A stretch of 35,621 nt of DNA from Actinomycetota bacterium (GCA_030685215.1 JAUXQB010000132.1:1-35621); one strand, 5' to 3'. Numbered from the stretch's first letter, positions 1 through 8,852 are shown. Numbers and translations: made by a program. The notes: a model not told the origin generated them from the sequence alone.

Positions 1-1
1 C

Positions 2-100
2 GGTGGCCCCCTCGGCGCCGCCATCGGCGGCACGCTCGTCCTGCGCCCCATCTGGGCCCGCAACCTGCGCGGCCTGCGCACCCTCGTCGAATCCCGCTGA
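2..100 (+). CDS. C-terminal end of a truncated plus-strand gene
   Basis: The reading frame is open from base 2 and ends with TGA at 98-100. It gives about 32 residues that begin GGPLGAAIGGTLVLRP and finish with a basic tail ending VESR. The Gly/Ala-rich hydrophobic stretch followed by Arg-rich residues would suit the last membrane helix and cytoplasmic tail of a transporter. That is only a guess from composition, and the family cannot be named. A strong hairpin follows 20 bases after the stop, which supports this being a real gene end. The 5' part lies outside the window. Confidence 0.45.
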   Translation, partial: GGPLGAAIGGTLVLRPIWARNLRGLRTLVESR

Positions 101-119
101 CACTCGGACGGCCCCCCAA

Positions 120-162
120 CTTTGGCGCTCACACGCCCATATGGGGCGTCCCAGCGCCAAAG
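120..162. terminator. Bidirectional hairpin terminator between convergent genes
   Basis: A perfect 10-bp inverted repeat (CTTTGGCGCT at 120-129, AGCGCCAAAG at 153-162) encloses a second 6-bp one (ACGCCC at 133-138, GGGCGT at 144-149) with an ATATG loop. The hairpin lies between the plus-strand gene ending at 100 and azlD ending at 224 on the minus strand, so it could stop transcription from both sides. There is no clear T-tract on either side. Confidence 0.6.
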
Positions 163-223
163 CTGAGCCCCAGGGGCCGCACCCGTGAACTGCCGTCCAC
201 CCACCTCGACGACGATCGACGGA

Positions 224-526
224 CTACGTGAGCGCTCGCACCGCGGCGGTGACGGCGGCGCCGATGACGATGACGGCGATCAGTGGCGCCCTACGCCAGG
301 CCGCGATCACGGCTGCGCCGACACCTGCGGCGCGGGCGTCGAGCTGCAGGTGCTTGCCGACGGCGAACGTGTCGTTGACGATGATGGCCGCGATGAGTGC
401 CGCCGGGATGAGCGCGAGGCAGCGGTCGAGCACCGGCGGCAACGTGCGGTCGCCCACCAGCACCAGGCCGAGCGCCTTGAACCCGTACGAGGTGGCGGCG
501 AGCGCCAACACGAACCCCCAGCTCAC
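224..526 (-). CDS. azlD: AzlD-like small subunit of an amino-acid exporter
   Basis: This is a protein of about 100 aa made of hydrophobic helices (SWGFVLALAATSYGFKALG near the start, then LIPAALIAAIIV). It fits the AzlD family, the small partner of AzlC in branched-chain amino acid export across the cytoplasmic membrane. The GTG start at 526 overlaps the azlC stop by 4 nt, the usual arrangement for translationally coupled subunits. A longer in-frame reading exists upstream, but it is Arg/His-rich and lies inside azlC, so I rejected it. The substrate cannot be read from sequence; branched-chain amino acids are the family default. Confidence 0.75.
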   Translation of the reverse strand: MSWGFVLALAATSYGFKALGLVLVGDRTLPPVLDRCLALIPAALIAAIIVNDTFAVGKHLQLDARAAGVGAAVIAAWRRAPLIAVIVIGAAVTAAVRALT

Positions 527-1206
527 GGCGTCGCCTCCTTCGGCGCGGGGATGCCGACGACGACACCGACCGCGGCGCACAGGATGGGCACGCCGATGGG
601 AACGAACGGGATGGTGGCCAGGCACACCACTGCGCCGATGGCCGCCGCGACGGCCGAGCGCCGCTCACGCAGCAGCGGCCAGAGCATCGCCACGAACGCC
701 GCGGGGAACGCCGCGTCGAGGCCGTACACCGTCGGGTCGATGGCCGACCCGAGCACGGCACCGAGCAGGGTTCCCAGGTTCCAGAACAGGTAGATGCTCG
801 CGCCCGTGATCCAGAACGCCGCCACTCGATGCCGCTCGTCGTCCTGGCCCGCTGCCATGGCCGTCGACTCGTCGAGGACGAGGTGTGCGGCGAGCAGCCG
901 CGTGCCGAGCCGACCGTGGAGGTGCGGCGCCATCGCCAGGCCGTACACGCTGTTGCGCGCCGCCAACAGTGCCGCACCACCGAACGCGGACATCGCCGAG
1001 CCACCGGCGCCGAACACGCTGACGGCCGAGAACTGGGAGGCACCGGTGAACACGAGCAGCGACATCACGCAGGTCTGCGCCACCGACGCGCCGGCCGACA
1101 CGGAGGTGACGCCGAACGACACCGCGAACACGCCGACCGCGAAGCCCAGCGTCACGCAGGCGGCCACGACGGCACGCAACTGCTCGTCTCGCCACCACTT
1201 GCTCAT
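523..1206 (-). CDS. azlC: AzlC-like permease, large subunit of an amino-acid exporter
   Basis: The protein has 227 aa and several predicted membrane helices. It carries the AzlC hallmark near the first third (SLLVFTGASQFSAVSVFG), followed by a small-residue-rich stretch with a conserved-looking RNSVYGLAMAP. With azlD it should form a branched-chain amino acid efflux system in the inner membrane. I chose the ATG at 1206 because the protein begins there with a normal short basic N-terminus (MSKWWRDEQLR); the longer open frame upstream is a shadow of glgB. The gene lies 13 nt downstream of glgB on the same strand, so it may be co-transcribed with it, although no functional link is evident. Confidence 0.85.
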   Translation of the reverse strand: MSKWWRDEQLRAVVAACVTLGFAVGVFAVSFGVTSVSAGASVAQTCVMSLLVFTGASQFSAVSVFGAGGSAMSAFGGAALLAARNSVYGLAMAPHLHGRLGTRLLAAHLVLDESTAMAAGQDDERHRVAAFWITGASIYLFWNLGTLLGAVLGSAIDPTVYGLDAAFPAAFVAMLWPLLRERRSAVAAAIGAVVCLATIPFVPIGVPILCAAVGVVVGIPAPKEATP

Positions 1207-1219
1207 CTGCAACCCGGGC

Positions 1220-3106
1220 TCACGGACGAGCGGCTCCGACCCACAACACGCCCAGCGGCGGCAGATCGACCACCACCGACGCCGGTTGCCCCTGCCACGG
1301 CACCTCGGTGGTGGCGACGCACACGGCGGTGCCCGTGCGCAGACCTTCCAGGTCGTAGCCGGCGAACCCACTCCCGCCGTAGTTCGGTGAGTCGGAGTCG
1401 AGCAGCACGTGCCACTCGCCGGCCCACGGCACACCCATGCGGTAGCCGGGCCGCGGCACGGGTGTGAAGTTGGCGGCGACGGCCACCGCGGTGCCGCCCG
1501 CGTAGCCCCAGCGGAGGAACGCGAACAGCGAGTTCTCCGCGTCGTCGGCCTCGAGCCACTGGAAACCGGTGGGCTCGTGGTCGCGCTCGAACAGCGCCGG
1601 CCACGCGGTGACCACCCGATTGAGCTCGGCCAGCAGGTCGCGGATGCCGCGGTGCGGCGCGTGCTCGAGCAGGTACCACGGCAGGCCGGTGCTCTCGTTC
1701 CACTCCGTGAACGGGGCGATCTCCGCGCCCATGAACAGCAGCGGCGCGCCCGGTTGCGCCCACATCCACGCGTAGAGCGCACGCAGGTTCGCGAAGCGCT
1801 GCCAGTCGTCGCCGGGCATCTTGGCGAGGAGGCTGCCCTTGCCGTGCACCACCTCGTCGTGACTGAGCGGCAGCACGAACCGTTCGCTGAACGCGTAGAG
1901 CAGCCCGAACGAGAGCTCGCGATGGTGGAACTTGCGATGCACCGAGTCGTGCTGCAGGTAGCCCAGCGTGTCGTTCATCCAGCCCATGTTCCACTTGTGC
2001 GTGAAGCCGAGGCCGCCGTACTCGATGGGGTGGGTGACCTTCGGCCACGCCGTGCTCTCCTCCGCGATCACCATCGCCGTCGGCGCCTCCAACGCGACCA
2101 CCGTGTTGAGCTCGCGCAGGAACGTGATGGCTTCCAGGTTCTCGCGGCCGCCTTCACGGTTGGGCACCCACCCGCCCGCCGGGCGCGAGTAGTCGAGGTA
2201 GAGCATGCTGGCCACCGCGTCGACGCGCAGGCCGTCGATGTGGAACTCGTGCAGCCAGTAGAGCGCGTTGGCCACCAGGAAGTTGCGCACCTCGTTGCGG
2301 CCGTAGTTGAACACGTACGTGCCCCAGTCGGGGTGCTCGCCCTGGCGCGGGTCGGAGTGCTCGTACAGCGCGGTGCCGTCGAAACGGGCGAGGCTCCACT
2401 CGTCCTTCGGGAAGTGCGCCGGCACCCAGTCGATGATGACGCCGATGCCTCGACGGTGCAGCGTGTCGACCATCGCGCGCAGGTCGTCGGGCGACCCGTA
2501 GCGGGCGGTGGGTGCGTAGTAGCCGCTGACCTGGTAGCCCCACGAGCCACCGAACGGGTGCTCGGCGACGGGCAGGAGCTCGACGTGCGTGAAGCCCAGC
2601 GCCGACACGTGATCGGCGAGCTGTTCACCGAACTCCACGTAGCCCGTCACCCCGGAGCGCCACGAACCGATGTGCGCCTCGTACACCCGCAACGGCGCAC
2701 CCGGTCGGTGACTGCGCGACGACATCCACTCGTCGTCGCTCCACTCGAAGCGATGGTCGGCGGGCACCACACTCGCGTTCGACGGCGGGCACTCGCTCTG
2801 ACGAGCCATCGGGTCGGCCTTCATCATGTAGGCACCGGTTGCCGACGTGACGCCGAACTTGTACCGCTGCTCGCCCAGCGCGGTGGGGCAGTCGAGCGCC
2901 CAGATGCCCGACGAACCCTGCGGTTGCAGCTGCTGGCCGCCCTGCCAGTCGTTCCAGTCGCCGAGCACTTCGACGGCCTTCGCGTTCGGCGCCCAGACCG
3001 CGAAGCGGACGCCTCCTTCGGGCAGCACGTGCGCACCGAGGAACTCCCAGAGTCGCCGATGGCTTCCCTCACCGAACAGATGCAGATCAAGGTCGGACAA
3101 CACCAC
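1220..3106 (-). CDS. glgB: 1,4-alpha-glucan branching enzyme
   Basis: About 628 aa. It moves alpha-1,4-glucan segments onto 6-positions to make glycogen branches in the cytoplasm. An N-terminal CBM48-like domain (FAVWAPNAKAVEVLGDWNDW) precedes a GH13 barrel with all four signature regions: DWVPAHF, GLRVDAVASML (nucleophile Asp), VIAEEST (acid/base Glu) and LPLSHDEVVHGKGSL. The start is uncertain. I chose GTG at 3106 because TACGCT lies 6 nt upstream, the spacing seen at many other starts here. GTG at 3124 and GTG at 3103 are alternatives. The open frame continues to 3580, but that part is Arg/Ala-rich shadow of the divergent glucosyltransferase. Its divergent neighbours are a GT4 glucosyltransferase and glgP, forming a glucan cluster. 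Confidence 0.93.
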   Translation of the reverse strand: MVLSDLDLHLFGEGSHRRLWEFLGAHVLPEGGVRFAVWAPNAKAVEVLGDWNDWQGGQQLQPQGSSGIWALDCPTALGEQRYKFGVTSATGAYMMKADPMARQSECPPSNASVVPADHRFEWSDDEWMSSRSHRPGAPLRVYEAHIGSWRSGVTGYVEFGEQLADHVSALGFTHVELLPVAEHPFGGSWGYQVSGYYAPTARYGSPDDLRAMVDTLHRRGIGVIIDWVPAHFPKDEWSLARFDGTALYEHSDPRQGEHPDWGTYVFNYGRNEVRNFLVANALYWLHEFHIDGLRVDAVASMLYLDYSRPAGGWVPNREGGRENLEAITFLRELNTVVALEAPTAMVIAEESTAWPKVTHPIEYGGLGFTHKWNMGWMNDTLGYLQHDSVHRKFHHRELSFGLLYAFSERFVLPLSHDEVVHGKGSLLAKMPGDDWQRFANLRALYAWMWAQPGAPLLFMGAEIAPFTEWNESTGLPWYLLEHAPHRGIRDLLAELNRVVTAWPALFERDHEPTGFQWLEADDAENSLFAFLRWGYAGGTAVAVAANFTPVPRPGYRMGVPWAGEWHVLLDSDSPNYGGSGFAGYDLEGLRTGTAVCVATTEVPWQGQPASVVVDLPPLGVLWVGAARP

Positions 3107-3112
3107 GTCCCG

Positions 3113-3118
3113 AGCGTA
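3113..3118 (-). promoter_or_regulatory. Putative -10 of glgB (TACGCT), leaderless spacing
   Basis: On the minus strand TACGCT is followed by 6 nt and then the GTG at 3106. No Shine-Dalgarno sequence is seen. A -35 for this promoter would fall near 3136-3141, the same bases where the -35 of the divergent gene would fall. Confidence 0.4.
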
Positions 3119-3156
3119 GGCCACAGCGACGCCGTCGGCGTCGGTCGCCGCGCTGC

Positions 3157-3162
3157 TACGTT
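3157..3162 (+). promoter_or_regulatory. Putative -10 of the GT4 gene (TACGTT), leaderless spacing
   Basis: TACGTT is followed by 6 nt and the GTG at 3169, with no ribosome binding site between. It lies back to back with the glgB hexamer, 38 bp away. Confidence 0.4.
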
Positions 3163-3168
3163 CGCTGC

Positions 3169-4320
3169 GTGCGCGTGTTGATGTTGTCGTGGGAGTACCC
3201 ACCGCTCGTGGTGGGGGGCATCGCCGCGCACGTGGAAGGCCTCGCGCGTGCGATGCAGCGCGCCGGCCACGAGGTGGTGGTGTGCAGCCTGTACCACCCC
3301 GACGAGCCCGACGACTCGGTGGTCGAGGGAGTCCGCGTGCTGCGCGCCGACCCCGCGTTGCCGTGGTTGCCCGACGACGATCTGGTCGCCCGGATGGCGA
3401 GCGCGAACCACCAACTGGTGCAGCTCGCGACTCGGCTCGGCGACTGGCGGCCCGACGTGGTGCACGCGCACGACTGGCTGGTGGCATGGGCAGGCGACAC
3501 GCTGAAGACGCTGCTCGACGTGCCGCTCGTCGCCACCATCCACGCCACCGAACGCGGCCGCCACGGAGGTCACCTGCCACCCGGGCTGCCCGGCACCATC
3601 AACTCCGTCGAGTGGTGGTTGGCGTATCAGGCCAGAACCATCATCGCCTGCTCGCAGTTCATGGTGCGCGAGGTCGTGCACAACTTCGAGCTCCCGGTGG
3701 AGAAGGTGCACCTGGTGCCCAACGGCGTCGACACCGAGCGCTGGCGCTCCGTCGCTGCCAGCGGCAGCTCGTCGCGCGAACCGCTCGTCGTGGCGTGGGG
3801 TCGCATCCAGTACGAGAAGGGGTTCCAGGTGCTCGGCCGCGCCATCGGCGAACTGCGCCACCGCATCCCCGGCATCCGCTGCGTCATCGCCGGCCGCGGC
3901 AGCTACCTGCCCGAACTGCAGACGCACATCGACATGGAGGGCGTCAGCGACATCGTGCAACTGGCCGGCTTCGTGCCCGACGACGAGTTGCACGAGCTGC
4001 TGCAACGGGCAAGCTGCGTGGTCATCCCCTCGCTGTACGAGCCGTTCGGCATCGTCGCACTGGAGGGCATGGCCGCGGGAGCACCCACGATCGTGGCGCG
4101 CACCGGCGGCCTCGCCGAGATCGTCGACGGCACCGATGCCGGCATGCTGTTCGAGCCCGGCAACCACCACGAACTGGCCGACCGCATCGCCGAGGTGATC
4201 GCCGACCCGGCGGCGGCAGAACGGTTGCGCACCAACGCCGCGCAGCTGCTGCGCAAGACCTACACCTGGGACGCGATCGCCACCGAGACCATCGCGGTCT
4301 ACCGCTCCGCGCTCGTCTGA
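3169..4320 (+). CDS. GT4 alpha-glucosyltransferase, Rv3032-like (glycogen synthase-type)
   Basis: 383 aa, GT-B fold. The N-terminal half starts with LMLSWEYPPLVVGGIAAHV and contains VVHAHDWLVAW and a HATERGRHGG segment. The C-terminal half has GRIQYEKGFQVLGRAI and the retaining GT4 E-x7-E motif (YEPFGIVALEG, Glu291 and Glu299). From memory it resembles mycobacterial Rv3032, an alpha-1,4-glucosyltransferase of methylglucose lipopolysaccharide and glycogen synthesis that uses nucleotide-glucose. A GlgA/GlgM-type glycogen synthase role is the alternative, and the neighbours glgB and glgP fit either. The start is GTG at 3169, placed by the adjacent TACGTT hexamer and a clean N-terminal strand. 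The gene ends about 90 nt before glgP, which appears to have its own promoter. Confidence 0.88.
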   Translation: MRVLMLSWEYPPLVVGGIAAHVEGLARAMQRAGHEVVVCSLYHPDEPDDSVVEGVRVLRADPALPWLPDDDLVARMASANHQLVQLATRLGDWRPDVVHAHDWLVAWAGDTLKTLLDVPLVATIHATERGRHGGHLPPGLPGTINSVEWWLAYQARTIIACSQFMVREVVHNFELPVEKVHLVPNGVDTERWRSVAASGSSSREPLVVAWGRIQYEKGFQVLGRAIGELRHRIPGIRCVIAGRGSYLPELQTHIDMEGVSDIVQLAGFVPDDELHELLQRASCVVIPSLYEPFGIVALEGMAAGAPTIVARTGGLAEIVDGTDAGMLFEPGNHHELADRIAEVIADPAAAERLRTNAAQLLRKTYTWDAIATETIAVYRSALV

Positions 4321-4399
4321 CCAGCACCGCAGCCTGCCGCGCGCGAACTCGTCACATGTGGCAACGGACCGTCAGGGCGACGGTTGCCGCTTCGCGGAC

Positions 4400-4405
4400 T
4401 ACCCT
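4400..4405 (+). promoter_or_regulatory. Putative -10 of glgP (TACCCT), leaderless spacing
   Basis: TACCCT is followed by 7 nt and the ATG at 4413, with no Shine-Dalgarno sequence in the gap. No convincing -35 is visible. Confidence 0.4.
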
Positions 4406-4412
4406 TGCCCAG

Positions 4413-6875
4413 ATGCGTGCAGTTCGTCAGTTCAACGTGGTCCCTGCCATTCCCCCCGCTCTGCAAGCGCTTACAGACCTGGCGTTCAACCTCCACTGGA
4501 CCTGGGATCGCGATGCCAAGGCCCTGTTCGAGCGTCTCGACCCCGTGCTCTGGAAGAGCACCGGCAACGACCCGCTGCGCCTGCTGGCGAGCATCACCGA
4601 GCAGCAGTGGGCCGTCCTCGCCGCCGATGCGGGCGTGGTGGCCGCCACCACCGCCGCGGTCGAGCGCCTGCGCGACGCGGTCGACGAGGCACGCTGGTTC
4701 CAGAACCGTGCCGACTCGCCGCTCGACAGCGTGGCGTACTTCGCGGCCGAGTTCGGCCTCTCCGAGACCCTGCCGCAGTACTCCGGCGGCCTCGGCATCC
4801 TCGCCGGCGACCACCTCAAGGCCGCCTCCGACCTGGGCGTGCCACTCACCGCGATCGGCCTGCTCTACGCCGAGGGCTACTTCCGCCAGAGCCTCAACGC
4901 CGACGGCTGGCAGGAGGAGCGTTACCCCGCGCTCGACACGCACGGCCTGGCGCTGCACCCCACCGACGTGCAGGTGAGCCTCGAGATCGGCGACGAGACC
5001 GTGCAGGTGAAGGCGTGGCGCGTGCAGGTGGGCCGCGTGCAGCTGTACCTGCTCGACACCAACGTCGACGGCAACAGCGAGTCGGCGGCCGCCATCACCG
5101 ACCGTCTGTACGGCGGCGACTCAGAGCACCGCCTGCGCCAGGAGATGGTGCTCGGCATCGGCGGCGTACGCGTGCTGCGTGCGCTCGGCCTCGACCCGCA
5201 GGTGTTCCACACCAACGAGGGCCACGCCGGGTTCCTGTCGCTCGAGCGCATCCGCGAACTGGTCGCCACCGGCACCACCTTCCGCGAGGCCGTCGAGGCC
5301 GTGCGCGCGGGTGGCGTGTTCACCACCCACACACCGGTGCCCGCCGGCATCGACCGCTTCACCCGTGAGCTGATGGAGAAGTACTTCGCCAACTTCGCCC
5401 CCTCGCTCGGCATCACCTTCGACGAGCTGATGACCGTCGGCCAGCGCGCCGACGAGCAGGACGACAAGTTCAACATGGCCGTGATGGGGCTGCGCATGGC
5501 CGGTCGCAGCAACGGCGTCGCGCAGCTCCACGGCGAGGTCAGCCGCGAGATGTTCGCCGGCATGTGGCCCGACGTGCCCGTGCAAGAGGTGCCGATCGGC
5601 GCCATCACCAACGGCGTGCACGCGCACACCTGGGTGGGCGACCACATCGCGCCGCTGCTCGCCAAGACGGTGGGGCCGGTGTGGGACGGCGCCGACGAGG
5701 CCTCGTGGGCCGGTGTCGTGCACCTCGACCCGCTCGAGGTGTGGGCCGCTCGCGCCAAGGGCCGCGCGGAACTGGTGGCGTTCGTGCGCTCACGCATGGG
5801 CGATGCACTGCTCGACCCGAAGGCGCTCACCATCGGCTTCGCGCGCCGGTTCGCCACCTACAAGCGCGCCACCATGCTGCTGTCGCAGCCGGATCGCCTC
5901 CGCGCGCTGCTGCTCTCCACCGACCGGCCCGTGCAGTTCGTGTTCGCCGGCAAGGCGCACCCGGCCGACCAGCCGGGCAAGGACATGATCCGCGACATCG
6001 AGCTGTTCGCTCGCCAGCTCGACGTGGGTCACCGTTTCGTGTTCGTGCCCGACTACGACATGGCCGTGGCCCGCATGATGTACCACGGCTGCGATGTGTG
6101 GCTCAACAACCCCCGCCGACCGCTGGAAGCGTGTGGTACCAGCGGGATGAAGGCCGCGCTCAACGGCGCGCTCAACTGCAGCATCCTCGACGGCTGGTGG
6201 GACGAATGCTACGACGGCGAGAACGGGTGGGCCATCAACTCCGCCGACGACGACCCCGACCTCGCCCGCCGCGACCAGCGCGAGGCCACCAGCCTGTTCG
6301 GGCTGCTCGAGCGAGAGATCACGCCGCTGTTCTACGACCGCGACATCACGGGCACGCCCATCGGCTGGATCCAGAAGATGCAGCACAACTGGCGCTCGCT
6401 CGGCCCGTTCGTCACGGCCGCACGCATGGTGCGCGACTACACCACCGACCTGTACGAGCCCGCCGCCGCCAGTTCCCGACACGCACTTGCCGACAACGCC
6501 GCGGCCGCCCGCAGCCTGGCGGCGTGGAAGCAACGCGTCACCGACGCGTGGCCGTCGGTGAAGGTGATCGATGTCGTCTCCGACAACTCACCCGCACACG
6601 AGGGCGAAGCGCGCCACGTGGTCGCGCACGTCGACATCGACGGCATCGAGCGCGACGCCATCACGGTGCAGGCGTTGCACGGCCCCATCAACTCCGAAGG
6701 GGTGTTCATCGGCACCCCGAAGATGGTGGCACTCGCCCCCACCGGCGAGGGCGTGTGGGAGGCCGACTACACCGTCGGCGAGGCCGGTCCGTACGGCATC
6801 ACGGTGCGCGCGATGCCGTCGAACCCCGACCTCATCTCGCCCGTCGAGATGGGCACCATCGCCTGGGCCAACTGA
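4413..6875 (+). CDS. glgP: Alpha-glucan (glycogen) phosphorylase, GT35
   Basis: 820 aa. It releases glucose-1-phosphate from the ends of alpha-1,4-glucans using inorganic phosphate and pyridoxal phosphate. It looks like the actinobacterial long-N-terminus type: an N-terminal helical domain (LTDLAFNLHWTWDRDAK), then VAYFAAEFGLSETLPQYSGG, HTNEGHAGF and GVFTTHTPVPAGIDRF, and the PLP-binding segment CGTSGMKAALNGALN with Lys580 as the expected Schiff-base lysine. The C-terminal 130 residues or so form a beta-rich extra domain. The start at 4413 follows TACCCT by 7 nt. The frame stays open far upstream, but that part is the GT4 gene read in another frame. It ends 5 nt before the convergent gene at 6880. 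Confidence 0.93.
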   Translation: MRAVRQFNVVPAIPPALQALTDLAFNLHWTWDRDAKALFERLDPVLWKSTGNDPLRLLASITEQQWAVLAADAGVVAATTAAVERLRDAVDEARWFQNRADSPLDSVAYFAAEFGLSETLPQYSGGLGILAGDHLKAASDLGVPLTAIGLLYAEGYFRQSLNADGWQEERYPALDTHGLALHPTDVQVSLEIGDETVQVKAWRVQVGRVQLYLLDTNVDGNSESAAAITDRLYGGDSEHRLRQEMVLGIGGVRVLRALGLDPQVFHTNEGHAGFLSLERIRELVATGTTFREAVEAVRAGGVFTTHTPVPAGIDRFTRELMEKYFANFAPSLGITFDELMTVGQRADEQDDKFNMAVMGLRMAGRSNGVAQLHGEVSREMFAGMWPDVPVQEVPIGAITNGVHAHTWVGDHIAPLLAKTVGPVWDGADEASWAGVVHLDPLEVWAARAKGRAELVAFVRSRMGDALLDPKALTIGFARRFATYKRATMLLSQPDRLRALLLSTDRPVQFVFAGKAHPADQPGKDMIRDIELFARQLDVGHRFVFVPDYDMAVARMMYHGCDVWLNNPRRPLEACGTSGMKAALNGALNCSILDGWWDECYDGENGWAINSADDDPDLARRDQREATSLFGLLEREITPLFYDRDITGTPIGWIQKMQHNWRSLGPFVTAARMVRDYTTDLYEPAAASSRHALADNAAAARSLAAWKQRVTDAWPSVKVIDVVSDNSPAHEGEARHVVAHVDIDGIERDAITVQALHGPINSEGVFIGTPKMVALAPTGEGVWEADYTVGEAGPYGITVRAMPSNPDLISPVEMGTIAWAN

Positions 6876-6879
6876 CCCG

Positions 6880-8709
6880 TCAGCCGTTGCGGAAGTCGGG
6901 GGTCTCCCAGATCCGCTGCGCCAGGTAGCTCTCCACCTCGGCGATGTACTGCCGAGCCGGTTGCGTGTACCAGCGACCTGCGAACCAGACGCCGAGGCAG
7001 CCCTTCATGTCGCCGGCGACGTAGGTGGCACCGCGTTCGACGGAGTTCAACCACGTCTCGCGGCCCTCGAAGCACGAGCGCCAGACGGCGTAGGTGTAGT
7101 CGACGTTGTACGCCGACGAACGGCGAGCGTTGTCGTCGACGAACGCGCTGCCGTGGTACGGCACACGCACCTGGCCGAGACCGAACGACTCACCGCCGTC
7201 GCCCACCGCGGTCATGTTCCACCACGACTCCTTGGCGATCTGTGCGCGGACGATGTCCTCGTCGATGCCCCACTTGCAGGCCACCCACTGCAGGATCTCG
7301 TCGGTCGTGCCGACGAAGTTGCCGTCGACCCGGGTGTACACGGTGTTGGCGCGGGTGCCGCGCGTGTTGTTGTACGCCTGGTTGCCGGGGCGGATCTCGG
7401 CGACGCCACGGATGCGTGTGGCGCACTGTGCACCGGTCGGCAGCACCGAACCGACGGGAAGCGTCGTGAACTTGGAGGGTGTCGGCGGTGGCGGCACGGG
7501 CGGACGGCTCAGGGTGCCGGGCACCCAACCGACCGCGTCGGCGATCAGGCTCACCGGCGTGCCGTTGTTGCTGACCGCTCGCAGGCAGATCTCTCCGGTC
7601 GCCACCGACAGCGTCATCAGCGCCGAGTTCGCACGCACCGCGCCGGGCCAGAAGTTGAGCACCGAGGCATCGGGCATCGCCCCGTCGCACGACCAGGCCG
7701 TCACGTAGCCGAAGCCGCCCACGTCGGCCACGGTGAGCGTGAGCATCGCGGCAGCCGACTCGTTCGGCACGCCACCGCGACCTGCAACGCGCAAGCGCAG
7801 CGTCTCACCGCTGCGCGCCGCGCCCGTCGACCACAACCCGATGCGCGTGTCGAGCACTCGGGCGGGGTCCTTCACGCGCAGCCCACCGGTGGCGGGTAGG
7901 TGGCCGAACGTGTCGACGATCAGTTCGGTGGGCGCGCTGGAGTACGCACACACGTCGCCCGTCGACAACGCGGTGGTGGTGAACGACGCCACCGTCTCGT
8001 AGGCGCCGAAGTTCACCGTCGACGAGCTCGGCGCCCAGCCGGACCCGCCGGCCGCCGAGCACGGGAACAGCGACACGAATCCGCCGCGCTTGGGTGCGAC
8101 GACGGTGACGTTGAGCGCTGCTGCGGTGGCATCGGCAGGAATGCCGACGGTTCCGGCGACTCGGATGCGACGGACGACGTTCGCCGCCAGCGGGTTGTCG
8201 GTGATGCGTGTGTCGACGATGCGTTGCGGCGTGATGGTCGACACGTCGCCGGTGCCGGTGAACAGCGCCATCGCGTCGGCGAGCAGCTGCACGTCGTCGG
8301 ACGACTCCAGGCACACCGAGCCACGCGTCGCCGTCGCCTGGCTGACTCGCACCACCACCATGTTGGGCACGGATCGTCCGGCGACGAAGTTGAGGTTGGA
8401 GGTGGTCGGCTTGGCCTCGTCGCACGACCAGGCGGTGACGAACCCGTTGGTGTCGGCGCCGGTGGCGGTGACGTTGAGCGCGACGGCCGTGGCACCTGCG
8501 GTGACCGCGCCGGGGATGGTGAACCGCACCAGCTGGCCGCCACGAACCGGGCCGACGACGCCGCCGACTCCCGTACGAGTGTCGAGCACGCGAGCCGGTG
8601 TCGACGGCAGCACTGCTGCAGAGGCCGACGGGACGGGGGCACCGGGTGCCGACACGACGGCCGACGATGCGATGACGGCGAGCGCAGCGGCGCGAGCGAG
8701 CAACCTCAT
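6880..8709 (-). CDS. Secreted lytic transglycosylase-like protein with three PARVLDTR-type domains
   Basis: 609 aa. A signal peptide (residues 1-31, cleavage near ASA-AV) is followed by three repeats of about 122 residues that open with PARVLDTR (38), PQRIVDTR (161) and PARVLDTR (282). Each holds a WSCD- or LFPCS-like turn and paired Cys. A Pro-rich linker (402-411) leads to a C-terminal domain with AKESWWN (Glu494, likely catalytic) and SFGLGQV (508-514), the pattern of SLT/goose-lysozyme transglycosylases that cleave peptidoglycan. I infer cell-surface anchoring or exopolymer binding by the repeats and wall cleavage by the C-terminus. The start at 8709 has a strong GGGAGGAGA site 5 nt upstream, so this gene is not leaderless. 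Catalysis is predicted, not shown. Confidence 0.8.
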   Translation of the reverse strand: MRLLARAAALAVIASSAVVSAPGAPVPSASAAVLPSTPARVLDTRTGVGGVVGPVRGGQLVRFTIPGAVTAGATAVALNVTATGADTNGFVTAWSCDEAKPTTSNLNFVAGRSVPNMVVVRVSQATATRGSVCLESSDDVQLLADAMALFTGTGDVSTITPQRIVDTRITDNPLAANVVRRIRVAGTVGIPADATAAALNVTVVAPKRGGFVSLFPCSAAGGSGWAPSSSTVNFGAYETVASFTTTALSTGDVCAYSSAPTELIVDTFGHLPATGGLRVKDPARVLDTRIGLWSTGAARSGETLRLRVAGRGGVPNESAAAMLTLTVADVGGFGYVTAWSCDGAMPDASVLNFWPGAVRANSALMTLSVATGEICLRAVSNNGTPVSLIADAVGWVPGTLSRPPVPPPPTPSKFTTLPVGSVLPTGAQCATRIRGVAEIRPGNQAYNNTRGTRANTVYTRVDGNFVGTTDEILQWVACKWGIDEDIVRAQIAKESWWNMTAVGDGGESFGLGQVRVPYHGSAFVDDNARRSSAYNVDYTYAVWRSCFEGRETWLNSVERGATYVAGDMKGCLGVWFAGRWYTQPARQYIAEVESYLAQRIWETPDFRNG

Positions 8710-8723
8710 GCGATTCTCCTCCC

Positions 8724-8738
8724 GGGCGATCATCGCCC
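8724..8738. promoter_or_regulatory. Palindrome in the leader of the lytic enzyme gene
   Basis: GGGCGAT at 8724-8730 and ATCGCCC at 8732-8738 form a perfect inverted repeat with a single central base, just upstream of the Shine-Dalgarno site. It could be an operator or a 5'-UTR hairpin. Further upstream, 8740-8850 shows only weak promoter-like pieces (TAGCGT on the minus strand at 8779-8784). Confidence 0.35.
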
Positions 8739-8852
8739 GACGTAGCCCACGCGCGCCCCGCGGAACCTGACCCCATCCACGCTAGCCCGCACCCTCGCGG
8801 AATTGTCGTCAAACTGTAATGTTGCGACGCTCGTCGAGGCCACGACGTCCTG

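Noticed and set aside
3189-4412. Very long open frame that runs through the GT4 gene into glgP
   Set aside because: Composition before 4413 is Arg/Ala/His-rich and it overlaps a well-supported gene in another frame; the glgP family start is at 4413.
8724-8738. Riboswitch controlling the lytic enzyme (actinobacterial wall hydrolases often have one)
   Set aside because: Only a short palindrome is present; no extended conserved riboswitch core is visible between 8710 and 8850.
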